This document shows positions 1-9,793 of a stretch of 59,984 nt of DNA, piece after piece. The notes below the pieces were generated by a model. The model saw only the letters and a program-made list of their open reading frames with translations. It had not been told where the DNA came from and ran no database searches. The position numbers were made by a program, and so were the translations under genes. Every line of letters begins with the position of its first letter. Within the stretch, counting starts at the first letter, position 1. Location: assembly GCF_018139695.1 (NCBI RefSeq), contig NZ_JAGSOG010000019.1, positions 1 to 59,984 on the forward strand, written 5' to 3'. This DNA comes from Actinospica durhamensis. Its GTDB lineage: Bacteria > Actinomycetota > Actinomycetes > Streptomycetales > Catenulisporaceae.

Positions 1-1245
1 GGCCACGGGGGCGGCGGTGGCGGCGTCGGTGGCATCGGCGGTGTCGTGCACGGGGTCACCGGCGGTCACGGCGGCAGCGGCGGCGGCCTCATCGGCGCGC
101 TGGTGGCCGTGGTGATCATCGCGTTCTTCCTGTACATCGCCTACAAGGTGCGCAAGGCCACGAAGTCGCGGGGCCTGAACACGACGTCGGACCGCACGGC
201 CCACTTCTCGGACGCGCAGGCGCGCGCACGGGCCGCCCAGGTCGAAGCGCAGATCGCCCGGCTCGCCGAGACGGATCCGACCTTCGATCCGGATGCGCTC
301 AAGCAGCGGGCGACCTGGCTGTACGTGACCGCCCAACAGGCCTGGACCAACCGCGATCTCGCCACCTTGCAGCAGATCATGTCCCCGGTGCTCTTGCGCA
401 AATGGGCCGACGAACTGGACGACTACGCGTCGCGCGGTGAGGTCAACGTCGTGGAGATCCTCTCCGGCCCGACCGTCGAGTTCGTCGACGTCGCGAACCG
501 CGAGGGCGAGGTCAACGACACCGTCACGTTCCGCATCACCGCGACGCTGAACGACTACGTACGTCGCGCGATCGGCGCGCGGGCCGTGCGCAAGGACGAC
601 TCCACGCGACCGGTCGAGTACTGGACATTGCGTAAGAACGAGGCCGGAGAGTGGATCACGGTCTCGATCGAGCAGGCGGCCGAGGGCGCGCATCACCTCA
701 CCTCCGCCATCGAGACCGACGGCTGGGACCAGAAGGCGGTCGGTCGTGACGCCGTGCTCGAGGTGGCCGAGCAGAGCTCGGTCCCGGGCGTGAGCGACAT
801 CCTCTCGCTCACCGGCATCTCCTGGAGCACCGACGCCGACGCCGCCGCCGTCGACATCAGCCTCGTCGACGGCCGCTTCGACAAGTCGGTGCTCGAGGTC
901 GCCGTGGAGCAGTTCCTCGAGGAATGGGCCATGAACGACGGCAGCCTCGACTTCACGTCCGTGCGCACGGTCAACCGCACCGTCATGCGCGAGGCCGTCG
1001 TCCAGTCGATCGAGGTGAGCTCGCTGATCTCGCGCGAACCGATCGTCTTCCGGGTCGCGGTCGGCGCCGAGGGCGTCTACTACGAGGTCGACCGCCGGAC
1101 CGAAGAGGTCCTGCGCGGCGACGCGCACAAGCGCCGGCCGGTCCGCTTCGCCTTCGACCTGCGGCTGGAGGAGTCGACGGCGAAGGGGTGGACGGTGATC
1201 GCCGGAGGCGCTCAGTACCCTGATTCCGGGGTGAACTTCCATTGA
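1..1245 (+). CDS. Tim44-like domain protein, 5' end outside window
   Basis: The reading frame is open from base 1, so the true start probably lies upstream; a GTG at 46 is the first internal start codon. The visible product begins with a glycine-rich stretch, then one hydrophobic segment (about GALVAVVIIAFFLYIAY) and a long soluble part. The soluble part, including the run WTNRDLATLQQIMSPVLLRKW, resembles the Tim44/Tim44-like fold found in actinobacterial membrane-anchored proteins of unknown role. Gly-rich N-terminus plus one membrane helix plus Tim44-like domain is a recurring architecture. It ends 43 bases before the next likely gene on the same strand. The function in bacteria is not established. 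Confidence 0.75.
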   Translation, partial: GHGGGGGGVGGIGGVVHGVTGGHGGSGGGLIGALVAVVIIAFFLYIAYKVRKATKSRGLNTTSDRTAHFSDAQARARAAQVEAQIARLAETDPTFDPDALKQRATWLYVTAQQAWTNRDLATLQQIMSPVLLRKWADELDDYASRGEVNVVEILSGPTVEFVDVANREGEVNDTVTFRITATLNDYVRRAIGARAVRKDDSTRPVEYWTLRKNEAGEWITVSIEQAAEGAHHLTSAIETDGWDQKAVGRDAVLEVAEQSSVPGVSDILSLTGISWSTDADAAAVDISLVDGRFDKSVLEVAVEQFLEEWAMNDGSLDFTSVRTVNRTVMREAVVQSIEVSSLISREPIVFRVAVGAEGVYYEVDRRTEEVLRGDAHKRRPVRFAFDLRLEESTAKGWTVIAGGAQYPDSGVNFH

Positions 1246-1288
1246 TCCGGGCTTGCCGGCCCGGGAACGACGTGGGCATGCTCCAGCC

Positions 1289-1963
1289 GTGACCGATGCC
1301 GCGGACTTCGCGTGGGACCCGTTCGGCACGCTGCACGCCGCGCTGTGGATCGGCGGCGCGCAGTGGGCCGGCAAATCCACCGTCGCGCGGATCCTCGCCG
1401 CGCGACACGGCCTGACGGCATATCACTACGACTACCACGACGCCCGAGGCCACCTGGAGCGCCGCGTCGCGCGTAGAGCCCGCAGCGGACTGCCCTATGC
1501 CGAGGTTCCGGGCCCTGACTGGATCGGCTCGACGCCGGACGCGCTGGCCGAGGACTGCCTCGTCGGCTTCGCCGAGCGGCTGGAATTCGTCTTCGACGAT
1601 CTGCGTGCGCTGATGAGCCCGCACCCGGTGCTGGCCGAGGGCTACGGTCTGCGGCCGGAGGCGCTCGCGCCGCTGCTCGACGCACCGGACCGCATGATCG
1701 TCATGGTGCCCACCGAGGAGTTCCGGCAGCACCAGATCCGTACCCTGCCACGTGCCGGGGCGGTGAGTGCCGACGTGAGCGACCCCGCGCTGGCCCAGGC
1801 CAACCGCATCGCACGCGATCGCCTGCTCGCCGACCACGCGGTACGTACGGCTCTGGCACACGGCGTGCGCGTGCTGGAGGTCGACGGCTCCCGCGACGCC
1901 GAAGCCGTGGCCGACGAGGTCGCAAGCCGATTCGCCGCGTATCTCCCACAACCGCTGCCCTGA
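1289..1963 (+). CDS. P-loop kinase-like nucleotide-binding protein
   Basis: About 224 residues if started at GTG 1289; an upstream in-frame start at 1253 exists but adds a low-complexity stretch. A clear Walker A, GGAQWAGKST, sits near the N-terminus, followed by RILAARHG, as in small-molecule or nucleoside kinases. The middle holds hydrophobic beta strands (MIVMVPT) and late Arg residues (RIARDRLL) that could form the lid. No substrate-defining motif was recognised, so the substrate is unknown. It is convergent with the HAD gene at 1986, with 22 nt between stops and no obvious hairpin. Confidence 0.7.
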   Translation: MTDAADFAWDPFGTLHAALWIGGAQWAGKSTVARILAARHGLTAYHYDYHDARGHLERRVARRARSGLPYAEVPGPDWIGSTPDALAEDCLVGFAERLEFVFDDLRALMSPHPVLAEGYGLRPEALAPLLDAPDRMIVMVPTEEFRQHQIRTLPRAGAVSADVSDPALAQANRIARDRLLADHAVRTALAHGVRVLEVDGSRDAEAVADEVASRFAAYLPQPLP

Positions 1964-1985
1964 CGGAGCCCGGGGCGGCTTTCGC

Positions 1986-2927
<942 letters not shown>

Positions 2928-2994
2928 GTCTGGACGCTACCTGCGGGTGCGCACCGCCGCGCGGCGTGCGGGCCGATCGGATCGCCAGCTGAGG

Positions 2995-3981
2995 TCAGAC
3001 GCCTGCGTCGGGATCGGTGCGGACGACGCAGCGGAATCCGAGGTGGCAGGTGGAGGTGTCCTCGCTCTCGCCCTGGCGGGCGGCGGGACGGTAGCGCAGG
3101 CAGTACTCCGGGGCGCACAGGTGCGAACCGCCCTTGATCACCCGCTGGGCGAGGGCGTCGGCCGGCGACTCCGCCGTACCGCAGCAGCCTGACACCGGCG
3201 CCGGCGGGGCGTCTTGGCCGGTCGGATACGGATCGGCGGTCCACTCCCACACGTTGCCGATCATGTCCAGCAGGCCGTAGCCGTTGGGCGGGTAGCTCCC
3301 GGCCGGGGTGGTGCCGGGCCGCCCGGACCTCGTGTCGGCCTGCCAGGGGAATCGGCCCTGGAAGGTGTTGGCCATCCGTCGGCCGCCGACGGTCGGTTCG
3401 TCGCCCCACGCGTAGGTCGCCCCGCGCAGCCCGCCGCGCGCGGCGTACTCCCACTCGGCTTCGGTCGGCAGCTGCTTGCCCGCCCAGGCCGCGTACGCGC
3501 GGGCATCCGAATAGGCGATGTGGGTGACGGGGTGGCGCTCACGTCCGTGCAGCGTGCTGCCCGGCCCCTCGGTGTGACGCCAGTTCGCGCCGGGCTGGTA
3601 GCGCCACCACTGCCGGAAGTCGTCCAGTGCGACCGGGCCCGGGGTCGGCGTGAACACCAGCGACCCGGGCACCAGCAGCGCCGGGTCTGCGTCGGGGTAG
3701 GCGGCCGGGTCCGGGGCCCGCTCGGCCATGGTGGTGTGGCCGGTGGCTTTGACGAACCGGCGGAACGCGGCGACGGTGACCGGGGTCGTGTCGATGAAGA
3801 ACCCCTCGACCCGCGCCTCACGCTCCGGACGCTCCTCCGGGTAGAACGCGTCGCTGCCCATCAGGAAGCGTCCGGCCGGGATCCACACCATGTCCTTCGT
3901 ATCCCGGGCGCCCTCAGTGCCCTTGGTCCGTTCGCCGCGGCCCGCGGCGGCGGGCGCGGGCGGCGCACAGGGGTCGAGCAT
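2995..3981 (-). CDS. Formylglycine-generating enzyme (sulfatase activator)
   Basis: SUMF1/FGE family. It converts the active-site Cys of sulfatases to C-alpha-formylglycine, using oxygen and copper. Visible hallmarks are WIPAGRFLMGSD at the domain start, LPTEAEWEYAARGG, GNVWEWTADPY, and the catalytic pair in GGSHLCAPEYCLRYR, with the same Cys-x4-Cys spacing as the Streptomyces coelicolor enzyme; LGFRC follows at the C-terminus. The frame extends to an ATG at 4065, but the first residues there look non-coding; ATG 3981 (about 328 residues) is favoured, with moderate certainty. It is divergent from the arylsulfatase at 4164, its probable substrate. Confidence 0.93.
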   Translation of the reverse strand: MLDPCAPPAPAAAGRGERTKGTEGARDTKDMVWIPAGRFLMGSDAFYPEERPEREARVEGFFIDTTPVTVAAFRRFVKATGHTTMAERAPDPAAYPDADPALLVPGSLVFTPTPGPVALDDFRQWWRYQPGANWRHTEGPGSTLHGRERHPVTHIAYSDARAYAAWAGKQLPTEAEWEYAARGGLRGATYAWGDEPTVGGRRMANTFQGRFPWQADTRSGRPGTTPAGSYPPNGYGLLDMIGNVWEWTADPYPTGQDAPPAPVSGCCGTAESPADALAQRVIKGGSHLCAPEYCLRYRPAARQGESEDTSTCHLGFRCVVRTDPDAGV

Positions 3982-4163
3982 CTCCTCATGATCGCCGCAG
4001 CGGGCGGCGACAAGCACGGCGCCACGCCGGACGCGAGGGCACTCGGATAGCGCACACCCGTCCATTCGGCCGGTGCCGCTCGCCGGGCGGGCCGACGGAC
4101 GGCGTGTCAGGATCCGAGAAGATCCCCCGGGAGCCCGTGGCTTGTCGAGAGAGCGAGAGATCC

Positions 4164-6518
4164 ATGGCCGTGCCGTTCAAGGGCGTCATCGACATCGACA
4201 TCCGCGACTCGAAGCCGGACTGGGCGCCGTTCGAGCCGCCCCGGGCCGCGCCCGGCGCCCCGAACGTGCTCTACATCGTGCTCGACGACGTCGGATTCGC
4301 CGCGCTCTCCTGCTACGGCGGCCCCGTCGAGACCCCGAACATCGAGCGCATCGCGGCGGCGGGCGTGCGCTACACCCAGTGGCACACCACCTCGCTGTGC
4401 TCCCCCACCCGCTCCTGCCTGCTGACCGGGCGCAACCACACCCGCAACAGCATGGCGTGCATCACCGAGGCCGCGATCGGGTTCCCCAACGCCAGCGGCA
4501 CCATCCCGCCGGAGAACGGGATGCTCTCCGAGATCCTGGCCGAGCGCGGCTGGAACACGTACATGGTCGGCAAGTGGCACCTGTGCCCGACCGACGAGAT
4601 GAACCTGGCCGCCACCCGCCGCAACTGGCCCAGCGGCCGCGGCTTCGAGCGCTCCTACGGGTTCCTCGGCGCGGAGACCAACCAGTGGTATCCCGACCTG
4701 ATCCACGACAACCACCCGGTCGACCAGCCGCGTACGCCGGCGCAGGGCTACCACCTCACCGACGACATCACCGACAAGGCGCTGGAGTTCATCAAGGACG
4801 GCAAGGCCATCGCGCCGGACAAGCCCTTCTTCCTCTACTACGCCCCCGGCGCCTGCCACGCCCCGCACCACGCGCCCAAGGAGTGGATCGAGAAGTTCAA
4901 GGGCCGCTTCGACCTGGGCTACGAGGCCATCCGGGAGAAGATCCTGGCCCGGCAGAAGCAGATGGGCATCGTGCCGCCGGACACCAAGCTGCCCCCGGTC
5001 AACCCGATCGGCACCCCGGCGGACCGCACCGGGCCGGACGGCCTGCCCTTCCCCGAGCTGGACTACACCCGTCCGTGGGCCGAGCTGAGCGCCGAGGAGC
5101 GGCGCCTGTTCGCCCGGATGGCCGAGGTCTACGCCGGGTTCCTGGCCCACGCCGACCACCACATCGGGCGGCTGCTGGACTATCTCGAGGAGACCGACCA
5201 ACTGGAGAACACCGTCGTCGTGCTCGTCTCCGACAACGGCGCCAGCGGCGAGGGCGGGCCCAACGGCTCGGTCAACGAGATGAAGTTCGCCAACGGCGTC
5301 GCCGACGACATGAGCGAGAACCTCGCCAGGCTCGACGACCTCGGCGGTCCGAAGACGTACAACCACTACCCCAACGGCTGGGCGATGGCGTTCAACACGC
5401 CGTTCAAGATGTGGAAGCGCTACGAGTTCAACGGCGGGACCAGCGACCCGTGCATCATCTCCTGGCCCAAGGGCGCCCCGGCCCGCGGCGAGGTCCGCGA
5501 GCACTACCACCACGCGGTCGACCTCGTGCCCACGCTGCTCGACCTGCTCGGCGTGGACGCCCCGGCGACGATCAAGGGGCACGTGCAGAGCCCGTTCGAC
5601 GGCGTGAGCATGGCCCCCGGCCTCGGCGATCCGGCGGCCGACTCCCCGCGCACGACGCAGTTCTACAGCATGCTGGGTTCGCGCTCGGTCTGGCACAAGG
5701 GCTGGAAGGCGGTCACCACCCACCCCGCGGTCTCCGGCTGGGGCCACTTCAACGACGACGAGTGGCAGCTCTACCACACCGACGTTGACCGCAGCGAGGT
5801 GAGCGACCTGGCCGCGCGGCACCCCGACAAGCTGCGCGAGCTGGTCAACCTGTGGTTCAGGGAGGCCGGCGCCAACCAGGCGTTCCCGCTCGACGACCGC
5901 TCGCCGGTGGAGATCCTCGGCACCCCGCGGCCCCAGCTGTCCGAGGTCCGGAACAAGTACGTGTACTTCCCCGGCGCCGCGCCGGTGTCCGAATGGCAGG
6001 CGGTCAACACCCGCAACCGCTCCTTCAGCCTCGGCGCCCTCGTCGACGTCGACGGCCCCGAAGCCGAAGGCGTGCTGTTCGCCATGGGCTCGCGCTTCGG
6101 GGGCCACGCCCTCTACGTCAAGGACCGGCGCCTGCACTACGTCAACAACTTCGTCGGGATCGTCGAGCAGAAGATCGTCGGCGACCGGGACATCCCGACG
6201 GGCCCGAACACGATCCTGTCCGCGTCCTTCGACAAGCAGGGGATGCAGCCGGACGCCGCCACCGGAACGCTGACGATCTACCACGGCGACCAGGCCGTCG
6301 GCACGGCTCAGATCAAGACCCAGCTCGGCGCCTTCGCCATCGCCGGAGCAAGCCTCTACATCGGCCGCCACGGCGGCGAGCCGGTCACCGACGACTTCCC
6401 CGGCCCGGCCCCGTACCGGTTCACCGGCGGCACCCTGCACCAGGTCAACGTGAACGTCAGCGGCAAGCCGTACCTCGACCTCGAGCGCGAGGCCGCCCTC
6501 ATGCTGATGCGCGAGTAG
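4164..6518 (+). CDS. Arylsulfatase (type I, Cys-type)
   Basis: 784 residues. The start at ATG 4164 is chosen because GAGAGA lies just upstream; an in-frame ATG at 4104 would add 20 poor residues. The sulfatase signature CSPTRSCLLTGR has its Cys near residue 79, to be converted to formylglycine by the divergently encoded FGE. Metal ligands include LDDVGF (Asp-Asp) near the N-terminus and VSDNGA later; MVGKWHL is the conserved Lys/His strand. The last roughly 200 residues (from PRPQLSEVRNKYVYF) form a beta-rich C-terminal domain typical of long actinobacterial and mycobacterial arylsulfatases. No signal peptide is seen, so it is probably cytoplasmic. It releases sulfate from sulfate esters. Confidence 0.95.
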   Translation: MAVPFKGVIDIDIRDSKPDWAPFEPPRAAPGAPNVLYIVLDDVGFAALSCYGGPVETPNIERIAAAGVRYTQWHTTSLCSPTRSCLLTGRNHTRNSMACITEAAIGFPNASGTIPPENGMLSEILAERGWNTYMVGKWHLCPTDEMNLAATRRNWPSGRGFERSYGFLGAETNQWYPDLIHDNHPVDQPRTPAQGYHLTDDITDKALEFIKDGKAIAPDKPFFLYYAPGACHAPHHAPKEWIEKFKGRFDLGYEAIREKILARQKQMGIVPPDTKLPPVNPIGTPADRTGPDGLPFPELDYTRPWAELSAEERRLFARMAEVYAGFLAHADHHIGRLLDYLEETDQLENTVVVLVSDNGASGEGGPNGSVNEMKFANGVADDMSENLARLDDLGGPKTYNHYPNGWAMAFNTPFKMWKRYEFNGGTSDPCIISWPKGAPARGEVREHYHHAVDLVPTLLDLLGVDAPATIKGHVQSPFDGVSMAPGLGDPAADSPRTTQFYSMLGSRSVWHKGWKAVTTHPAVSGWGHFNDDEWQLYHTDVDRSEVSDLAARHPDKLRELVNLWFREAGANQAFPLDDRSPVEILGTPRPQLSEVRNKYVYFPGAAPVSEWQAVNTRNRSFSLGALVDVDGPEAEGVLFAMGSRFGGHALYVKDRRLHYVNNFVGIVEQKIVGDRDIPTGPNTILSASFDKQGMQPDAATGTLTIYHGDQAVGTAQIKTQLGAFAIAGASLYIGRHGGEPVTDDFPGPAPYRFTGGTLHQVNVNVSGKPYLDLEREAALMLMRE

Positions 6519-6599
6519 AGCTCGGGCGCCGCCCACAGCCGCGACGTACCGGCGGGTAGGGTGATTGCGCGTACCGCCGCCGTCCGAGGAGAGTGCCGC

Positions 6600-7076
6600 G
6601 TGGAGCCGAACGAGATCGCCGACCTGATCGCCCGGATCGAGGAGCAGGAGCGCCGCCTGGTACTGCCCCGCTTCGACAACGACGACGCGTGGCGGCTCGG
6701 CCTCGCCCTGGTCGAGCTGGCCCGGGAGCGGTCCGCCGCGGTGACCGTGGACATCCGCCGCAACGGCCAGCAGCTTTTCCACTACGCCCTGCCCGGCACC
6801 AGCGCCGACAACGACGCCTGGATCGCCCGCAAGACCCGCACCGTCGACCGCTTCGGCAACTCCTCCTTCCTGGTCGGCCTGCGCGCCGCAGCCAAGGGCC
6901 GCACCTTCGAGGACTCCTCCCGCCTTGACCCGGACACCTACGCCGCACACGGCGGCGCGTTCCCCATCACCGTCCTGGACGTCGGCGTCGTCGGCACCGT
7001 CGCCGTCTCCGGCCTGCCCCAGGCCGAAGACCACGCCCTCGTCATCGCAGCACTCGAACGCCACCTGGCCGTCTGA
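6600..7076 (+). CDS. UPF0303 family protein (GlcG/HbpS-like fold)
   Basis: 158 residues from GTG 6600, which has GAGGAG at 6586-6591 with good spacing; an earlier in-frame start at 6561 lacks one. The body (NDDAWRLGLALVELARER, VTVDIRRNGQQLFHYALPG, ITVLDVGVVGTVAVSGLPQ, DHALVIAALERHL) matches the UPF0303 / YBR137W-like family, related to the heme-degrading GlcG/HbpS fold. Its biochemical role is not established. It lies 81 nt after the sulfatase on the same strand and converges with cydB. Confidence 0.85.
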   Translation: MEPNEIADLIARIEEQERRLVLPRFDNDDAWRLGLALVELARERSAAVTVDIRRNGQQLFHYALPGTSADNDAWIARKTRTVDRFGNSSFLVGLRAAAKGRTFEDSSRLDPDTYAAHGGAFPITVLDVGVVGTVAVSGLPQAEDHALVIAALERHLAV

Positions 7077-7108
7077 GGCCGGGCGACGCCGGTCAGAGGC
7101 GCGGGGCC

Positions 7109-8368
7109 TTAGAACCGGGGGCCGTCCGGGGGCGGCTCCACGTGCACGTGGGGTTCTTGGGCAGCGAGTTGGTCGGGGCCGATCGCGGTGAAACCGAGTA
7201 CGGCGGTCAGGGCGAAGGCGAGGACGCCGACTACGTGGCCTGCGTCGTCGTCGGCGAAGACCAGGAGGACGCAGCCGGCGACGAAGCAGGCCAGGGCGCC
7301 GCGGGCCGCCCAGGCGGGGCGTAGGGCGTCGCCGCGCTCGGGGCGTTCGAGTACCGGCCCGCGACGGTCGGCGTCGAGGCGGCCGGCGAGGCTGAGGCGG
7401 AAGAGCAGGGCTAGGCTGGGGAAGAGGATCACGGCCCCGATGGCGATCGCGACGATGAGGGCGACCAGGGTGGTGTTGTCGGCCGCCGCGGTGCGCACGG
7501 ACAGGCCCGGCAGCAGGTCCGGGCGTTGCGCCGCGGCCCAGCCGCCGAGGAGGGCGGCCACGGCGATCGCGGCGGCGAGGCGGGCGACGGAGTAGCGGCG
7601 GGAGCGGACCAGGGCCATGCTGAGCAGGCCCGCCGCCGCGGAGACGATCACCGCGGCCAGGCCGAGCCCCCTGGTCAGGCCCTGGTAGAGGTGCGGCGCG
7701 TCGTGGTGGGAGACGGCGAGCGCCGCCAGGGCGAGGACGCCGGTGGCCGCGCCGGCCCCGAGCGCGCGGCTGCGGAAGGCGTCGCCGAGTCCTGCGGCGG
7801 GGAACCTGCGGGCGTCGGCGGCCAGGTAGACGGCGGCCAGGAACGCCCCGGTGCTGACCGCGATCGCCCCGCTCAGCAGCGAGAGGGCGTTGGTCCAGCT
7901 GCTGTACGGGGCGCCGAGGGCGTTGCCGACCGGGACCCGGCCGGAGGCGATGGCGCCGATGCAGGTGCCGAGCATGAACGGGGTCAGCACCGAGGAGACG
8001 GCGAAGGCGGTGTCGATCACCCGCCGCTCGCGCGGGAGGTCGGTGGCGTTGTGCAGGGCGTAGCACAGGCCGCGCAGGATGATGCCGAGCAGGGCGAGGA
8101 ACAGCGGCACGGCGAGGCTGGAGAAGACCGAGCCGAAGAAGACCGGATATCCGGTCCACAGCACCGTGATCACCAGGATGAGCCAGACGTGGTTGGCCTC
8201 CCACACCGGGGCGATGGCGCGGTGGGCGTGGTCGCGCAGTTCGCGGCCGTACGCGCCGAAGCCGGCCAGCAGCTGCCAGAACCCGGCGCCGAAGTCGGCC
8301 CCGCCCAGCACGGTGTAGAGCACCAGGCCGACGAGCGCGATCGCCAGCGGGGTCAGATCGAGGATCAT
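7109..8368 (-). CDS. cydB: Cytochrome bd ubiquinol oxidase subunit II
   Basis: 419 residues, strongly hydrophobic, with about eight or nine membrane segments. The diagnostic GGADFGAGFW is near residue 22, and VWEANHVWLI and WTGYPVFFG follow, all typical of CydB. It partners CydA in the quinol-oxidising terminal oxidase of the cytoplasmic membrane. It starts 12 nt after the cydA stop, with GGAG upstream of ATG 8368, so it is translated from the same message. The C-terminal tail is His/Pro-rich. No cydC/cydD assembly genes are in the window. Confidence 0.95.
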   Translation of the reverse strand: MILDLTPLAIALVGLVLYTVLGGADFGAGFWQLLAGFGAYGRELRDHAHRAIAPVWEANHVWLILVITVLWTGYPVFFGSVFSSLAVPLFLALLGIILRGLCYALHNATDLPRERRVIDTAFAVSSVLTPFMLGTCIGAIASGRVPVGNALGAPYSSWTNALSLLSGAIAVSTGAFLAAVYLAADARRFPAAGLGDAFRSRALGAGAATGVLALAALAVSHHDAPHLYQGLTRGLGLAAVIVSAAAGLLSMALVRSRRYSVARLAAAIAVAALLGGWAAAQRPDLLPGLSVRTAAADNTTLVALIVAIAIGAVILFPSLALLFRLSLAGRLDADRRGPVLERPERGDALRPAWAARGALACFVAGCVLLVFADDDAGHVVGVLAFALTAVLGFTAIGPDQLAAQEPHVHVEPPPDGPRF

Positions 8369-8380
8369 CGGGGCTCCGCC

Positions 8381-9793
8381 TCAGCTCGTCACGGGCAGCG
8401 GGCCCTGCTCGCCGCCGTCCACCGGGTACACCGTCGGGCGCGGGGGTCCGTCGGCCGGCATGGGGATCTTGGCGAGCCGGTGCAAGGCCCACAGGGTGCT
8501 GACGATCAGGACCGCGTAGGCGGCGGCGAGCAGGCCGTAGCCGATCGGGATGGAGCCGGCGCCGGTGACCGCGGCGTCGGTGCGCATCACCATGTACACG
8601 ACCCAGGGCTGGCGGCCCACCTCGGTGGTGACCCAGCCGCCGATCAGCGCCAGGTAGGACAGCGGCCCGGCGACGGCGAGGGCGCGGTAGAACCAGCGGG
8701 TGAGCGGCAGCCGGCGGTGGCGCCAGAGGGTGAGGAAGTAGACGACGGCGAGCAGCGCGAGCAGCGTGCCGACGCCGACCATGATCTGGAAGGAGAAGCG
8801 CACCAGGTTGACCGGCGGCTGGTCCGCGGCGGGCACGATGTCCAGGCCCTGCACCGTCGCGTTCCAGCTGTGGAACGCGAGCAGCGAGAGCAGGTGCGGA
8901 ATGGCGATTCCGTACTCGACGTGCCCGTCGGTGTAATAGCCGAGCAGGTGCTCGGAGGCGCCGTTCGTGCTCTGGCCGAGCCCTTCGATCGCGGCGAGTT
9001 TGACGGGCTGTTGGGTGGCGACCTGGCGCGCGGCCCAGTCCCCGACGACGACCTGCATCGGGGCGGCCAGCGCGGCCGCGCTCAGCGGCACGGTCAGGGC
9101 GGTGCGCTCGTAGCGGCCCCAGCGTCCGCGCAGCCGGCCGACCGCGTAGGCGCCGGCGACCAGGAAGCCGGTGACCATGTTGCCGGCCAGGTACATGTGC
9201 ACCAGCTCGTGCCAGAAGTACGTGTTGCCGTACAGGGCCAGCAGCGGGCGCACGTCGGTGACGTGGCCCTGGGCGTCGACGGTGAAGCCCTGCGGATGGT
9301 TCATCCAGCCGTTGATCGACATGACCATGAAGGAGCCGATGATGCCGGCGACCACGATGGGCAGCGCGCACAGGAAGTGCACCCGCGGGGAGAGCCGGTC
9401 CCAGCCGTACACGTAGATGCCGAGGAAGATCGCCTCAAGGAAGAAGGAGAATCCCTCGATGGCGAATCCGAGCCCGAACACGCTGCCGAAGGTCCCGGTG
9501 AACGCGGGCCACAGCAGCCCCATCTCGAAGCTGAGCACCGTGCCGGTGACCACGCCCGCGGCGAACAGGGTGACCATGACGCGGGTCCAGCGGCGGGCGA
9601 GGGTGCGGTAGAGCACGTCTCCGGTGCGCAGGTAGCGCCACTCGACGAAGGCCACCAGCGCCGGGAAGGCGATGCCGAAGCAGACCAGCGGGATGTGCAC
9701 CATGAAGGACATGGCCTGCATCTGCCGGGCCTGGAGCAGGTAGGCCTGCATGACCGGCGGCAGCGGCGGGGACGTGGCGAGGCTGAAGGTCAA
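8381..9793 (-). CDS. cydA: Cytochrome bd ubiquinol oxidase subunit I
   Basis: 470 residues if started at TTG 9793, whose TTGA overlaps the stop of the upstream oxidoreductase gene (translational coupling); ATG 9751 is an alternative. Haem ligands and functional residues are visible: His in MVHIPLVCFG, Glu pair in AIEGFSFFLEAIF, His in FWHELVHMYLAGNM, and Met in FSFQIMVGVG. The CydA hallmark GRQPW is in TTEVGRQPWVVYMVMRT. The quinol-binding loop is short, resembling the cyanide-insensitive (CIO) subgroup. It catalyses quinol oxidation with oxygen reduction to water without proton pumping, giving high-affinity or stress-resistant respiration. Confidence 0.95.
   Translation of the reverse strand: MTFSLATSPPLPPVMQAYLLQARQMQAMSFMVHIPLVCFGIAFPALVAFVEWRYLRTGDVLYRTLARRWTRVMVTLFAAGVVTGTVLSFEMGLLWPAFTGTFGSVFGLGFAIEGFSFFLEAIFLGIYVYGWDRLSPRVHFLCALPIVVAGIIGSFMVMSINGWMNHPQGFTVDAQGHVTDVRPLLALYGNTYFWHELVHMYLAGNMVTGFLVAGAYAVGRLRGRWGRYERTALTVPLSAAALAAPMQVVVGDWAARQVATQQPVKLAAIEGLGQSTNGASEHLLGYYTDGHVEYGIAIPHLLSLLAFHSWNATVQGLDIVPAADQPPVNLVRFSFQIMVGVGTLLALLAVVYFLTLWRHRRLPLTRWFYRALAVAGPLSYLALIGGWVTTEVGRQPWVVYMVMRTDAAVTGAGSIPIGYGLLAAAYAVLIVSTLWALHRLAKIPMPADGPPRPTVYPVDGGEQGPLPVTS

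Noticed and set aside
4107..9371. Very long open frame on the minus strand opposite the sulfatase and across the cyd genes
   Set aside because: It is an antisense artefact of high-GC third positions; it lacks recognisable domains, while the opposite-strand and in-frame genes have clear motifs and ribosome sites.
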